The notes under the pieces: model-generated
Told to the model about the DNA's origin: nothing
Databases searched by the model: none
What the model saw: only the letters and a program-made list of their open reading frames with translations
In this document: piece by piece, positions 10,701 to 18,028 of the stretch
Layout: each line of letters starts with the position of its first letter
Position numbering within the stretch: the stretch's first letter is position 1
Position numbers and translations under genes: made by a program
NCBI GenBank assembly: GCA_017484285.1
Contig: JAFUTH010000001.1
Location: 87,592 to 151,591 of the forward strand
Direction of reading: 5' to 3'
Length of the DNA: 64,000 bases
Source of the DNA: Treponema sp.
GTDB taxonomy: Bacteria > Spirochaetota > Spirochaetia > Treponematales > Treponemataceae

Positions 10701-10812
10701 CGGCTATCGCACTTACACCTACACAAACTACATTGAAAGTGTAAGCGATACCGCAACAGCAGCTACATACCTGACATCAAACTTTGTTTCGCGCACATGG
10801 AAACATAATTAG
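7762..10812 (+). CDS. BspA-like leucine-rich-repeat surface lipoprotein with InlB-type repeats
   Basis: A 1016-residue lipoprotein (lipobox LTAC, Cys 20; AGGAGG before the ATG). The N-terminal domain begins with NTARTVLPEV and resembles the start of the protein at 60864-63317 (EASRTALPAV), suggesting a shared anchor-proximal domain. At about residues 246-320, 626-692, 696-756 and 760-838 are Listeria-Bacteroides (InlB B) repeats with GYxFxGWY...TxYAxW signatures. Residues 326-620 and 850-960 carry LRR_5 repeats (FxxCxxLxxIxLPxxxxxIGxxAFxxC), as in BspA and TpLRR proteins. Such proteins usually mediate host or matrix adhesion. The tail (about 970-1005) is strikingly tyrosine-rich. It lies 11 bases after the previous gene, in the same operon. 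Confidence 0.85.
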   Translation: MKKNLSIFSAVLIIVGLTACSQIIENGQSSAQSQKSAYIMLSFENTARTVLPEVDVTALTDIVIQGDLKGTPTSHFKQSFQTQEAATTTGIVIEPGTWDFTLSAKKDNVVYIASINDKEISDGENVLSFELELYTLGSESGTGDISITLTLPANSGVDGVQAGLFDIETDEEIEGFEVDNLRPRNNAVTYTAEAVPTGNYRFKVFLYADDSYVALINTYRELVTVAEGCTSSAARTLTNLNEVYEITYEKNGGTISTAYAAPEVYTRSSEFLLATAEHITKDGYAFVGWYEKSDFSSERITEIEKDNTGNKTFYAKWAVGEVVTTDTITSLNLSSIADGYTLAIVGNVDLSVLATKLKEATGTVNLDLFASSATSFADNLFNGCDKIATVVLPETLTAIGSKVFYDCTQLESFTIPKELSEIGTNTFGNCTALTEIDLESGNSEYKVVDGILFSADGLKLIQYPAGKADSSYEIPEGTVSVEDGAFCGNEHITSITVSSTVSKIEPSAFNNCHSLSAISVSSANPVYDDNDGSGILYADTTLVRYPSGKSDTSIQLAAWVTEIGDYAFEGCTTIETITLPAKTKLTTIGTYAFSGCTLLANLNLPESVTTVGGHAFDGCTSNFNYYTVTFATRGGSSIDSVSVKNGDTVEEPTSPTRMGYVFKGWYTSSLLSTTYNFASTTITSDITIYAGWTAINYNITYDLPIGATNASVNPSTYTIETDTITLSEPSYTGYKFMSWSPSNKIETGSTGEKTFTAEWWQPTVTFNANGGSIETSEQVVRYDDESSLSTSTELGITRAGYYLAGWSRSSVATEDEVEYFDGGTITVTKDTTLYAVWTTKIYVSAASVASLDLSEIAESKTIYVVGSIDSETLSTLATKMNKATVTFTVDMSKSHGITTITNAFANCAKLAKIILPSSATSIDSYAFRDCSALESVTIPSGITSIGSYAFTNCSSLTEAVFAVTSNWYYTYTEQTYSYYYGYRTYTYTNYIESVSDTATAATYLTSNFVSRTWKHN

Positions 10813-10847
10813 GTACATCACTACAGTTCTCATCACGGAGGCAGGCA

Positions 10848-12533
10848 ATGACAAAAAGGAAAATCTCGCTGATTCTCGCACTTTTCTTCTCGCTTGTCTG
10901 CTTCCGTGCATTCGGAGCGCCGAAGGCGTACATTCACGTCACCTCGAACGTGACGAACGGACTCGTGTACCTTGACGGAAAGCTCCAGGGTGTAACGCCA
11001 ATCACGCTTGAAGTCACACCGAGCGTAAATCACACCGTCCGTGTCTCAAAGGCGGGCTACATCGACAAAGACGATACCGGGTGGGTCGCGGCAGGCTACA
11101 CGGGGAACTGGTATATTGCTCTCGAGCCGAAACCGACCACGGGCACGATTGTCGTCAAGGCGAACGTCTATGGCGCGAGCGTGTACCTCGACGGAAGCTA
11201 CAAGGGCACGACGCCGTACACCATCAACAACGTAAGCCCCGGAAGCCACACGATACGGGTCTCAAAGACCAACTATGACGACCTCTACCAAAAAGTGTAC
11301 ATCATCGCGGGCGAGACGGAAACGTGGGAATTCAAATTCATCGGGGCGACGCTCAGGGTCGACGCGAATGTGTACGGCGCGGACGTGTACGTGGACTCAA
11401 TCTACAAGGGCACGACTCCGCTCACCCTGAGCGACCTTGAGCCCGGCTACCGGACGATAAAGGTCACGAAAAAACACTACTCCACGGCCGAAAAGTCCAT
11501 GTCGCTTAAGGCAAACACGACGAACACGCTCACGGCGACTATTGAAAAAATCTCCGGCTATCTCAACGTAACGACCACGCCGTCATATGCGTCCGTGTAC
11601 TGCGACGGCTCGGCAATCTCAAAGGTAAGCGAGGAAATCGACGAGGGCGTGCACACGATTAAGGCGCGCGCGTTCGGCTACTACGACAAGAGCGAGAGCG
11701 TGCGAATCACGCGCAACCAAACGACGAACCACTCAATGACGCTCGAAAAAGCCCCGTTCAAAATCACGGGATTCACTCGGGACAACGAGAGCTTCAATCC
11801 GAAGAACTCAAAGCGACTGAACAAGGTGACGTTCACCATATCCGTCACCGCGCCGGAAACAGGCAGGCTCAGCATCACGGACGCGGGCGGAAACGAAATG
11901 GCTTCATGGGAAGGCTCGTTCACGACGTGGGATACTGATGTCGAGTGGGACGGCATGCACAGCGGCTCTCCCGTCAATGAGGGCGTGTACACGGCGACCA
12001 TCACGGCGGGCGGATACTCGCAGAGCTGCACGGTCACGGTCGACCACACGATAAAAAACTACGCCCAGCGGGCGCGAAGCTCCGGCATCTTCTTCGATGT
12101 CGGAAACCTCAAAGGACCGTTCTACGATGGCTTCGACCTCGGCATGAGCACGTTTATCGGCGGAAAGCATTTTTACGGCGGGCTTGCCTTTGACTTCCTT
12201 TTCGCTGACATCACGGACGACGCAAAAGACTATGCGGACGCGCGCGACCTCGTATTCTGGGACATTGAATTCCTGCTCGGCTTGAGCTTCAACTGGCACC
12301 GGCTCCGCCCGTACACGCACGGCGGAATCGGCTATTACTACTGCCTCGCCGAATCAAAAACGAGAGACGAGCACGACGTGAGCGGACTCGTCCTAAGCTG
12401 GACAACGGGCATGGACATCGTGTTCGACCATTTCTACTTCGGCGGCTACTACAAGCTCAGGAAATTCAACGGCGCGGGCTACACGGACTCGTTCGGGCTC
12501 AGCTTCGGCTGGGCGTTTGACAGCTACAAATAG
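10848..12533 (+). CDS. PEGA-repeat protein fused to a beta-barrel-like C-terminal domain
   Basis: A 561-residue exported protein with a cleavable signal peptide (ending AFGA, about residue 24). It then has four PEGA repeats of about 70 residues, recognised by VYLDGKLQGVTP, VYLDGSYKGTTP, VYVDSIYKGTTP and a divergent VYCDGSAISKV. Residues about 315-400 resemble a FlgD/Ig-like extension (WDTDVEWDGMHSGSPVNEG). The last 150 residues alternate hydrophobic and polar positions and end GLSFGWAFDSYK, as in a small outer-membrane barrel. PEGA domains occur in surface and peptidoglycan-associated proteins. The gene sits among lipoprotein genes with a GGAGG ribosome binding site, so it may anchor or present its neighbours (inference). 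Confidence 0.75.
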   Translation: MTKRKISLILALFFSLVCFRAFGAPKAYIHVTSNVTNGLVYLDGKLQGVTPITLEVTPSVNHTVRVSKAGYIDKDDTGWVAAGYTGNWYIALEPKPTTGTIVVKANVYGASVYLDGSYKGTTPYTINNVSPGSHTIRVSKTNYDDLYQKVYIIAGETETWEFKFIGATLRVDANVYGADVYVDSIYKGTTPLTLSDLEPGYRTIKVTKKHYSTAEKSMSLKANTTNTLTATIEKISGYLNVTTTPSYASVYCDGSAISKVSEEIDEGVHTIKARAFGYYDKSESVRITRNQTTNHSMTLEKAPFKITGFTRDNESFNPKNSKRLNKVTFTISVTAPETGRLSITDAGGNEMASWEGSFTTWDTDVEWDGMHSGSPVNEGVYTATITAGGYSQSCTVTVDHTIKNYAQRARSSGIFFDVGNLKGPFYDGFDLGMSTFIGGKHFYGGLAFDFLFADITDDAKDYADARDLVFWDIEFLLGLSFNWHRLRPYTHGGIGYYYCLAESKTRDEHDVSGLVLSWTTGMDIVFDHFYFGGYYKLRKFNGAGYTDSFGLSFGWAFDSYK

Positions 12534-12544
12534 GGGGAATCACT

Positions 12545-13831
12545 ATGAAAACGCACTGCGAAACGGTATCAGCCTGTATAAAAATCATGACGTTTTTTGT
12601 GTTTCTCTCCCTTTTGTATGGCTGCGCGGACAAACTGAACGAGGAGCACCCCGACGCATGCGAAAGGCTCGCAGATGAAATCGGCTTCGTGTACAATCCA
12701 GGTGACGATTCTTCGAATAGCTCAAGCTCGTCTTCATCTTCTTCAACTGCGGTCACGGGAACGCTCTTGTACAGCGACAGCTATATCATCTACCGCTTTT
12801 ATGCCTCGTCACGAACAACGTACAATGTCACCTGGACAAACGGCGACGGCGCACTGATGTATGTCTCGGCAGGCACGTCGTCATCAAATCCTACGGATGA
12901 ATTCGGCAAAGCTACTACAAGCGGAAAGAGTATTTACCTGTATTCGTCAAGCTATGTCTACATAAAGGTCATGCCGACCGATGAAAGCCACACGGGCTCA
13001 TTCTCCCTCTCGGTGACTGCCAATCCTTATACCGGTTCGTATGGTGTGGTGCTCACGGAATATACAACCTACGGGGGAACTGCCCCGACAATTCCAGAGC
13101 CGTCGCCTGTAACGGCGGTATCTGTATCCTCTTATTTTTCAAATGCTTTCTCCGACTTCACCAATACGTATGTCAGTTCGTCAGATTCAAAAACATATTC
13201 GTTTGTCGTTGAAAGTGGCTACGTATATTATTTTGTCATGCGTGACTCAGATGAATATATCGCCTGGTTCTCTGAAAACGGGTATACGGCAACGGATGCC
13301 ACCTATGCACTCTATGACAGTACTGGCGACGTGGTGGGAACAGTCGACGACTCGGACTTTTATTACTTGCACCCAGAATCGTACGGAACATATACACTCA
13401 CGGTCAGTCTTTCACCATCGACGAAAACAGCAGGGTACGCGCTCTTTAGGATTTTCCGACGGGCAACATCATCGTTCTCGCCAAGCACAACCTTGTTGGT
13501 CAATGCCGCGGACTCATCACTTGCCTCTGGCTTCAAAAAGATTCAGATTTCAGCCCTACAGACCTATGACTTTGCGATATCCCTGAGCGCGGGAAAGACG
13601 TACGCATTCCATTGGGTTGATTCGGATAATCCATCGATTCTCTCAAGTTATACGCTTGCAGACGGCATCTTTGTACTCTATGATAGCAGCGGAATGTGGC
13701 ATCTCTGGAGTGATTCAACGGAGAACCTGACCTTCACGCCTGAAACATCGGGTACATACACACTTTCAGTCCAAACATTCGGAAGCTCATCTTCTTCGGG
13801 ATACGTGGGAATTCGGGTGTACGCACAATAA
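12545..13831 (+). CDS. Lipoprotein with poly-Ser tether and PPC-like beta-sandwich domains
   Basis: A 428-residue lipoprotein with lipobox LYGC (Cys 27). A run of serines at about residues 56-68 forms a flexible tether. Three PPC-like modules follow, marked by YNVTWTNGDG, a second module with YYFVMRDSDEYIAWF and a third with KTYAFHWVDSD; each ends in TYTLSV-type strands. These modules resemble those of the 1277-residue lipoprotein at 3917, so the two are probably diverged relatives. No enzyme motif is visible. It follows the PEGA protein by 11 bases with GGGGG before the start. Confidence 0.75.
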   Translation: MKTHCETVSACIKIMTFFVFLSLLYGCADKLNEEHPDACERLADEIGFVYNPGDDSSNSSSSSSSSSTAVTGTLLYSDSYIIYRFYASSRTTYNVTWTNGDGALMYVSAGTSSSNPTDEFGKATTSGKSIYLYSSSYVYIKVMPTDESHTGSFSLSVTANPYTGSYGVVLTEYTTYGGTAPTIPEPSPVTAVSVSSYFSNAFSDFTNTYVSSSDSKTYSFVVESGYVYYFVMRDSDEYIAWFSENGYTATDATYALYDSTGDVVGTVDDSDFYYLHPESYGTYTLTVSLSPSTKTAGYALFRIFRRATSSFSPSTTLLVNAADSSLASGFKKIQISALQTYDFAISLSAGKTYAFHWVDSDNPSILSSYTLADGIFVLYDSSGMWHLWSDSTENLTFTPETSGTYTLSVQTFGSSSSSGYVGIRVYAQ

Positions 13832-13850
13832 AACAAGGAGGTTATGTTTT

Positions 13851-14540
13851 ATGAAAAAGATTTTGTTTCTTTTCGCTCTGATTGCCGCATGCACGTTTCC
13901 GACGGTTGCGGCGGACTGGGGACTGGGGATTGGAATCGCCGTGCCAGACTACAATTTCGAGGCGAATGACACTGACATCGATATGAATGCAGTCGATTTT
14001 GAGTTGGCATTTCTCCGCATAAGCGACACCCTCGGCATCACGATGAAATTCGGGCTTGATATGGGCGTGGCATGGTCTGACGACGTGGTGGAAAAGGACA
14101 CGAGCGTCGGCTTTGATTTGCGCAGCGATTTTGGACTGGGCATTACGCCGATTCGGGCACGCCATTTATGGCTGACGCTTCTTGGCACGGTCGGTTTTGG
14201 CTGGGATTTTTTTGCCGAAGAGGGCACATGGACGGATAACAGTCAGCAAGGAACGTATAAGGTGCGCAGGTGTGAGTACAAGAATCAATGGAATTATGTA
14301 CAGGCTCATGTTGGCATAGAAGCAACGGCGCAGCTGAAACTGACTGACTCCTTCGGTTTCTATACGACAATCGGAGTGCAGAAACTGTTCGCGGGAAAGG
14401 CGGGCTGGAGAGTAGATGAAACGAGGTATTCCGGTTATTATTACGATGCCTATAAATCGACGTATTCTGACTATGACGGGGACAGCATGAGCGGGACGAT
14501 AAAGCCTCTGTTCGTCGCTGGAATCATGATGTATTTTTAG
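13851..14540 (+). CDS. Small outer-membrane beta-barrel-like protein
   Basis: A 229-residue exported protein with a typical signal peptide (cleavage after TVAA, about residue 21). The mature protein shows alternating-residue amphipathic strands (LGITMKFGLDMGVAW, VGFDLRSDFGLGIT, WLTLLGTVGFGWDFF) and ends GIMMYF with a terminal phenylalanine, the usual C-terminal signature of outer-membrane barrels. Size and pattern fit an eight- to ten-stranded barrel. A strong AAGGAGG lies 10 bases before the ATG. It is probably co-transcribed with the upstream lipoprotein genes; a specific role cannot be read from the sequence. Confidence 0.7.
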   Translation: MKKILFLFALIAACTFPTVAADWGLGIGIAVPDYNFEANDTDIDMNAVDFELAFLRISDTLGITMKFGLDMGVAWSDDVVEKDTSVGFDLRSDFGLGITPIRARHLWLTLLGTVGFGWDFFAEEGTWTDNSQQGTYKVRRCEYKNQWNYVQAHVGIEATAQLKLTDSFGFYTTIGVQKLFAGKAGWRVDETRYSGYYYDAYKSTYSDYDGDSMSGTIKPLFVAGIMMYF

Positions 14541-14556
14541 CAAGCGAGAAACAAAC

Positions 14557-16068
14557 ATGAAGATGCCACGATGTTTTTTTGCTGTTGCGCTTCTCTTCGC
14601 ATGGTCGCCGCTCTTTCCGGCGACCATGCATTCCCGAGTGCGGCAAGTGCCCAAAGCAACGCAGGAGCAGGTTTTTATCACGCCCAAAGAGACGCTTCCC
14701 GAGCTTGTGCGCTTCCTCATCGCGGGGGCGGGAGACACGGGCGGAAAAGTGAAGATTCTCCACGACTGGATATGCGACAACATCGCCTACGACACCGACG
14801 TGTTCACCGACGCGGGCGCAGGTCCGCAGGACTATGAGAGCGTGCTCAAAAAAAAGAAAGGCGTGTGCTCCGGCTACGCAAACTTGATGAGCGCGATGTG
14901 TTACTATGCCAAAATCGATGTCGACATCATTCCCGGCTGGTCAAAGGGCTTCAACTACCCGGGCTATCTGCGCACAAAAAGCGACCACGCATGGAACGCG
15001 GTCAAAATAGGCAACCGCTGGCAGCTCATCGATGTCACGTGGGACGCGGGCTTCGTCGAGTACGGCACATTCATCAAGCATTACTCGACCGAATGGCTCA
15101 GCCGCACGCCCGCGCAGTTCATCTACTCGCACCTTCCCGAGGAAGAGAAGTGGCAGCTGCTCGGCGAAAAGAGCATCCGCACGGGTGAGCAGTTCGTCAA
15201 AGAGCCGTACATCGCGGGCATCTTCTTCGATTACGGGCTTTCGTTCGGAAAGAACGCGCCCGACTACAAAAACAGCATCAGCGGCGTGACCCCGTTTGAC
15301 TTCGTGATTTCCCAGTCGAACGTCGCGATTCTCGCGGACATCTATGGAGACGGCTCGCTCGACACCGACCACTGCATCTGGCTCGAAAACGCGGGCAAAA
15401 ACAAGCGCTTCTTCGTCGACGTGCCCAACCGAAAAAAATACACGGTGCGCCTCGGGGCACGGACGAACGGCGTGACAAGCAACCCGACGTACTTCTCGCA
15501 GGCTGAGTACGAGCAGAGCATTCTCCCCGGTGCGCGCGCGCTCCTTGAAAAAAAGAAAATCACGCAGAACGAGCTTGATTTCTTTGAGAAATCCTATTTC
15601 CTCGTCGACGAGAATCACCGCTACTACTATAGCGAAGACCTCTTCGCCACACAGCGCAACGCGGCGAACACAAAGATTCTCAAGCTCCTCAGCCGGAACA
15701 CGAGCAGATACGAAAACGTGCTCCGCTTTGAGGTTGTCGCAGCCGACGGCTATGAGGGAAGGGGAACGGCGGAGCTTTTCCCGCAGATGTATCAGGCCTA
15801 CAACACGGCGCAGAACATCCGTCTCGTCACGCCGCTTGAAGCCATCCTCAAAGCGGGGAGCGAGCAGCACTTTGAGATTGCGACGACTGCGTTCACGTCG
15901 CTCGCCATCGTGCTCGGCGACAACGACTTCGTGTTCTTCAAAAAGAACCAGAAGACGGGTGTGTTCGAGGCTGACTTCACGATTCCCGATTCTATTCAGG
16001 AGCTCAACATATTCGCGTCCAAGAACGGCAAGGAATATGCCACGCTGATTTCCTACCAAGTCAATTGA
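14557..16068 (+). CDS. Secreted transglutaminase-like (cysteine protease fold) protein
   Basis: A 503-residue exported protein with a signal peptide of about 22 residues. Residues about 60-170 form a transglutaminase-like domain with the full triad visible: Cys104 in KGVCSGYAN, His144 in SDHAWNAV and Asp159 in QLIDVTWDAG. The order and spacing match the CYK3/transglutaminase-core family, which acts as proteases or acyl-transferases. The C-terminal 300 residues are mostly beta and unassigned (LARG-, KYTVRLG- and FTIPDS-type strands). It follows the barrel gene by 16 bases. Its stop codon overlaps the -35 of the rpsF promoter. It may process surface proteins made by the upstream cluster (inference). 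Confidence 0.8.
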   Translation: MKMPRCFFAVALLFAWSPLFPATMHSRVRQVPKATQEQVFITPKETLPELVRFLIAGAGDTGGKVKILHDWICDNIAYDTDVFTDAGAGPQDYESVLKKKKGVCSGYANLMSAMCYYAKIDVDIIPGWSKGFNYPGYLRTKSDHAWNAVKIGNRWQLIDVTWDAGFVEYGTFIKHYSTEWLSRTPAQFIYSHLPEEEKWQLLGEKSIRTGEQFVKEPYIAGIFFDYGLSFGKNAPDYKNSISGVTPFDFVISQSNVAILADIYGDGSLDTDHCIWLENAGKNKRFFVDVPNRKKYTVRLGARTNGVTSNPTYFSQAEYEQSILPGARALLEKKKITQNELDFFEKSYFLVDENHRYYYSEDLFATQRNAANTKILKLLSRNTSRYENVLRFEVVAADGYEGRGTAELFPQMYQAYNTAQNIRLVTPLEAILKAGSEQHFEIATTAFTSLAIVLGDNDFVFFKKNQKTGVFEADFTIPDSIQELNIFASKNGKEYATLISYQVN

Positions 16069-16094
16069 CGCGACCGCCCAAAAAATGCTATAGT
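16065..16094 (+). promoter_or_regulatory. Promoter of the rpsF-ssb-rpsR-rplI operon
   Basis: TTGACG (16065-16070), an 18-bp spacer and TATAGT (16089-16094), preceded by TGC, give an extended -10 sigma-70 promoter. The -35 overlaps the TGA stop of the transglutaminase-like gene. The leader before rpsF is about 55 bases; I saw no clear autoregulatory structure in it. Confidence 0.75.
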
Positions 16095-16157
16095 CTTTTT
16101 CAACCCCTTGAGTCTGCGTATGCGGATTCCAAATGTCCATAAGGAGAACATACACAC

Positions 16158-16448
16158 ATGAAAAAGTATGAACTCATGACTATCTATCCCACAGAGGATG
16201 AGAAGTACAAAGACGGCTCAGAAAAAGTAAAAGCCGTTCTCGCACAGTTCGGTGCAACAATCGAAAAAGAAGAGCCGTACGGCGACCGTGACCTCGCGTA
16301 CGAAATCAACAAAATCAAGCGCGGTCGATTCGTTCTTTTCACCGTAAAAGCACCTCCGGCAAAAATCGTCGAAATCAACACACAGTTCCGATTGAACGAC
16401 AATTTGCTCAAGTCTTTGTTTGTCAAACTCAACGACAAAGAGGCATAA
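16158..16448 (+). CDS. rpsF: 30S ribosomal protein S6
   Basis: The 96-residue product has the S6 pattern MKKYELMTIYP at its start, GDRDLAYEINKIKRGRFVLF in the middle and EINTQFRLNDNLLKSLFVKL near the end. S6 binds 16S rRNA together with S18 in the small-subunit platform. Length is normal. AAGGAG lies 12 bases upstream of the ATG. It heads the standard bacterial block rpsF-ssb-rpsR-rplI, which supports the assignment. Confidence 0.97.
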   Translation: MKKYELMTIYPTEDEKYKDGSEKVKAVLAQFGATIEKEEPYGDRDLAYEINKIKRGRFVLFTVKAPPAKIVEINTQFRLNDNLLKSLFVKLNDKEA

Positions 16449-16496
16449 GCAAAACGGGCTGTACGACCACACCACACTTTCTTTCGGAGGCAAAAA

Positions 16497-17006
16497 ATGA
16501 CTGACATCAACAGTGTTACTATCGTAGGACGCTTGACCCGTGACTTAAACGGCAGCGACCAGCGCGAATACGCGTTCACGCCGAACGGACAGGCTCGCGC
16601 AAACATCAGCATTGCAGTCAACCGCAGCCGAAAGCAGGGCGATCAGTGGGTCGATGAAGCCAATTTCTTTAATGTCACCATCTGGGGAAAGACAGCCGAA
16701 AACCTGCTTCCGTACCTCAAAAAGGGCAAGCAGATTTGTGTCGAAGGCTATCTCAAACAGGATCGTTGGCAGGACAAAACCACCGGGCAGCAGCGCAGCA
16801 ACGTCTCAATCGTTGCGAACAATGTCCAGCTTCTGGGCGGAAATTCGGGAAATGGCGGCGCACAAGCCGCTGGGGGTTATACACCGAGATTCCAGCAGAA
16901 CCAGCAGCAAAACAGTTTTGCTCCGAGCCAAGAAGCGCCCAGTTACGATGACCAGAGTTTTGGCGGCGCTCAGGACTCAGGCTTCCCCGAGGACATTCCA
17001 TTTTAA
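16497..17006 (+). CDS. ssb: Single-stranded DNA-binding protein
   Basis: A 169-residue SSB with an N-terminal OB fold (residues about 1-110: NSVTIVGRLTRDL, ANISIAVNRSRK, FFNVTIWGKTAENL), a glycine/glutamine-rich disordered linker (115-160) and the acidic tip ending PEDIPF that recruits repair and replication proteins. It acts as a tetramer in replication, repair and recombination. It sits between rpsF and rpsR as in many bacteria, with GGAGG before the ATG. Confidence 0.97.
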   Translation: MTDINSVTIVGRLTRDLNGSDQREYAFTPNGQARANISIAVNRSRKQGDQWVDEANFFNVTIWGKTAENLLPYLKKGKQICVEGYLKQDRWQDKTTGQQRSNVSIVANNVQLLGGNSGNGGAQAAGGYTPRFQQNQQQNSFAPSQEAPSYDDQSFGGAQDSGFPEDIPF

Positions 17007-17046
17007 TTCCCGATTCTAATCGGATTCCATTTTAGAGGAGAACACT

Positions 17047-17355
17047 ATGTCAGACGAAGTTACAAACGAAGTCGAACTCAAAGATACTCAGAATGTTGCG
17101 ACAGAAGGTCGCGACGGCGAAGATAAAAGCGCTCGCAAGGGCAAGACATTCTTCCGCAAGAAGGTCTGCCGCTTCTGCGCGAACAAGGCAAAAATCGATT
17201 ACAAAGACGCGGACGGTCTCAAACGATTCACTACAGAGCGCGGCAAGATTCTTCCACGCCGCATCACAGGCACTTGCGCAAAGCATCAGCGTGAACTCAC
17301 AGTCGCAATCAAACGCGCACGCAACATCTGCTTGTTGCCATTCGTTACGGAGTAA
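17047..17355 (+). CDS. rpsR: 30S ribosomal protein S18, zinc-binding type
   Basis: A 102-residue S18 with an acidic N-terminal extension of about 35 residues before the conserved core (KVCRFCANK...[12 protein letters not shown]...[19 protein letters not shown]...[10 protein letters not shown]). The CRFC and CAKH pairs can form a zinc site, marking the C+ form of S18. The partner S6 gene is in the same operon. The ATG has GAGGAG six bases upstream. Confidence 0.96.
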   Translation: MSDEVTNEVELKDTQNVATEGRDGEDKSARKGKTFFRKKVCRFCANKAKIDYKDADGLKRFTTERGKILPRRITGTCAKHQRELTVAIKRARNICLLPFVTE

Positions 17356-17369
17356 GAGGGGGAATCGAA

Positions 17370-17912
17370 ATGAAAGTTATTCTTTATACCGATGTCAAAC
17401 ATCTTGGTGAAATGGGTGATGTAAAGAACGTTGCGAACGGCTATGCACGCAACTTCCTTTTCCCGCACATGTACGCTGTTCCGTACAATGACCAGACGGT
17501 CGCTTACTTCGAGTCTCGCAAAGAGGAAATCGAAGCACGCAAAGAGCAGAAACGCAAGGACGCTGCAAGCCTCAAAGAGAAGCTTGAAGCACTCACAATC
17601 GAGCTCAAAGTTCCGGCTGCTGCAAACGGCAAGCTTTTCGGCTCAGTCTCAGCGCTCACAGTTTCTGAATTCTTGGCTAAGAACGGATTCGAAATCGAGC
17701 GCAAACGCATCGAGATTCCGGGCGTTGCAATCAAATCAGTCGGCAACTACCACTGCACTATCCACCTTTACGAGGCATCAAACGCAGAAGTAAAGATTTC
17801 TGTCGTCGCACAGGAAGACGATACTGCTAAAAAAGAAGCTCCGAAAAAGGCTGAAAAGAAAGAAGAGGCTGCTCCCGCTGAGGAAGCACCAGCTGAAGAT
17901 GCTAATGCATAA
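17370..17912 (+). CDS. rplI: 50S ribosomal protein L9 with charged C-terminal tail
   Basis: A 180-residue L9: the N-terminal domain has MKVILYTDVKHLGEMGDVKNV and NGYARNFLFP, then the long connecting helix and the C-terminal domain (GKLFGSVS, RIEIPGVAIKSVGNY, IHLYEA). L9 binds 23S rRNA and limits frameshifting. The last 30 residues (Lys, Glu, Ala, Pro) extend beyond the usual length of about 150 and are low complexity. It is the last gene before the terminator at 17935. Confidence 0.96.
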   Translation: MKVILYTDVKHLGEMGDVKNVANGYARNFLFPHMYAVPYNDQTVAYFESRKEEIEARKEQKRKDAASLKEKLEALTIELKVPAAANGKLFGSVSALTVSEFLAKNGFEIERKRIEIPGVAIKSVGNYHCTIHLYEASNAEVKISVVAQEDDTAKKEAPKKAEKKEEAAPAEEAPAEDANA

Positions 17913-17934
17913 CCTGTTTTAGCTAATCTTAAAC

Positions 17935-18012
17935 GCCACACGGATTCGAAAAATCTAACGATTTTTCTTTTTGGATTTTGCGTTCGCAAAATTGAATCCG
18001 TGTGGCTTTTTT
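17935..18012 (+). terminator. Intrinsic terminator with a three-way junction
   Basis: A perfect 13-bp outer stem (GCCACACGGATTC at 17935-17947 with GAATCCGTGTGGC at 17994-18006) is followed by six T. Inside it are two more hairpins: GAAAAATC/GATTTTTC (17948-17967) and ATTTTGCG/CGCAAAAT (17975-17992). Together they would fold as a cloverleaf-like three-way junction. It ends the rplI operon; dnaB begins 17 bases after the T run. Confidence 0.85.
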
Positions 18013-18028
18013 ATTTGGGAGGAACATC

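Noticed and set aside
14941..16155. Long minus-strand frame of 404 codons opposite the transglutaminase-like gene
   Set aside because: It is arginine/valine/glutamate-rich with no domain, lies entirely opposite a gene with a complete catalytic triad, and reflects the high G+C third positions of that gene.
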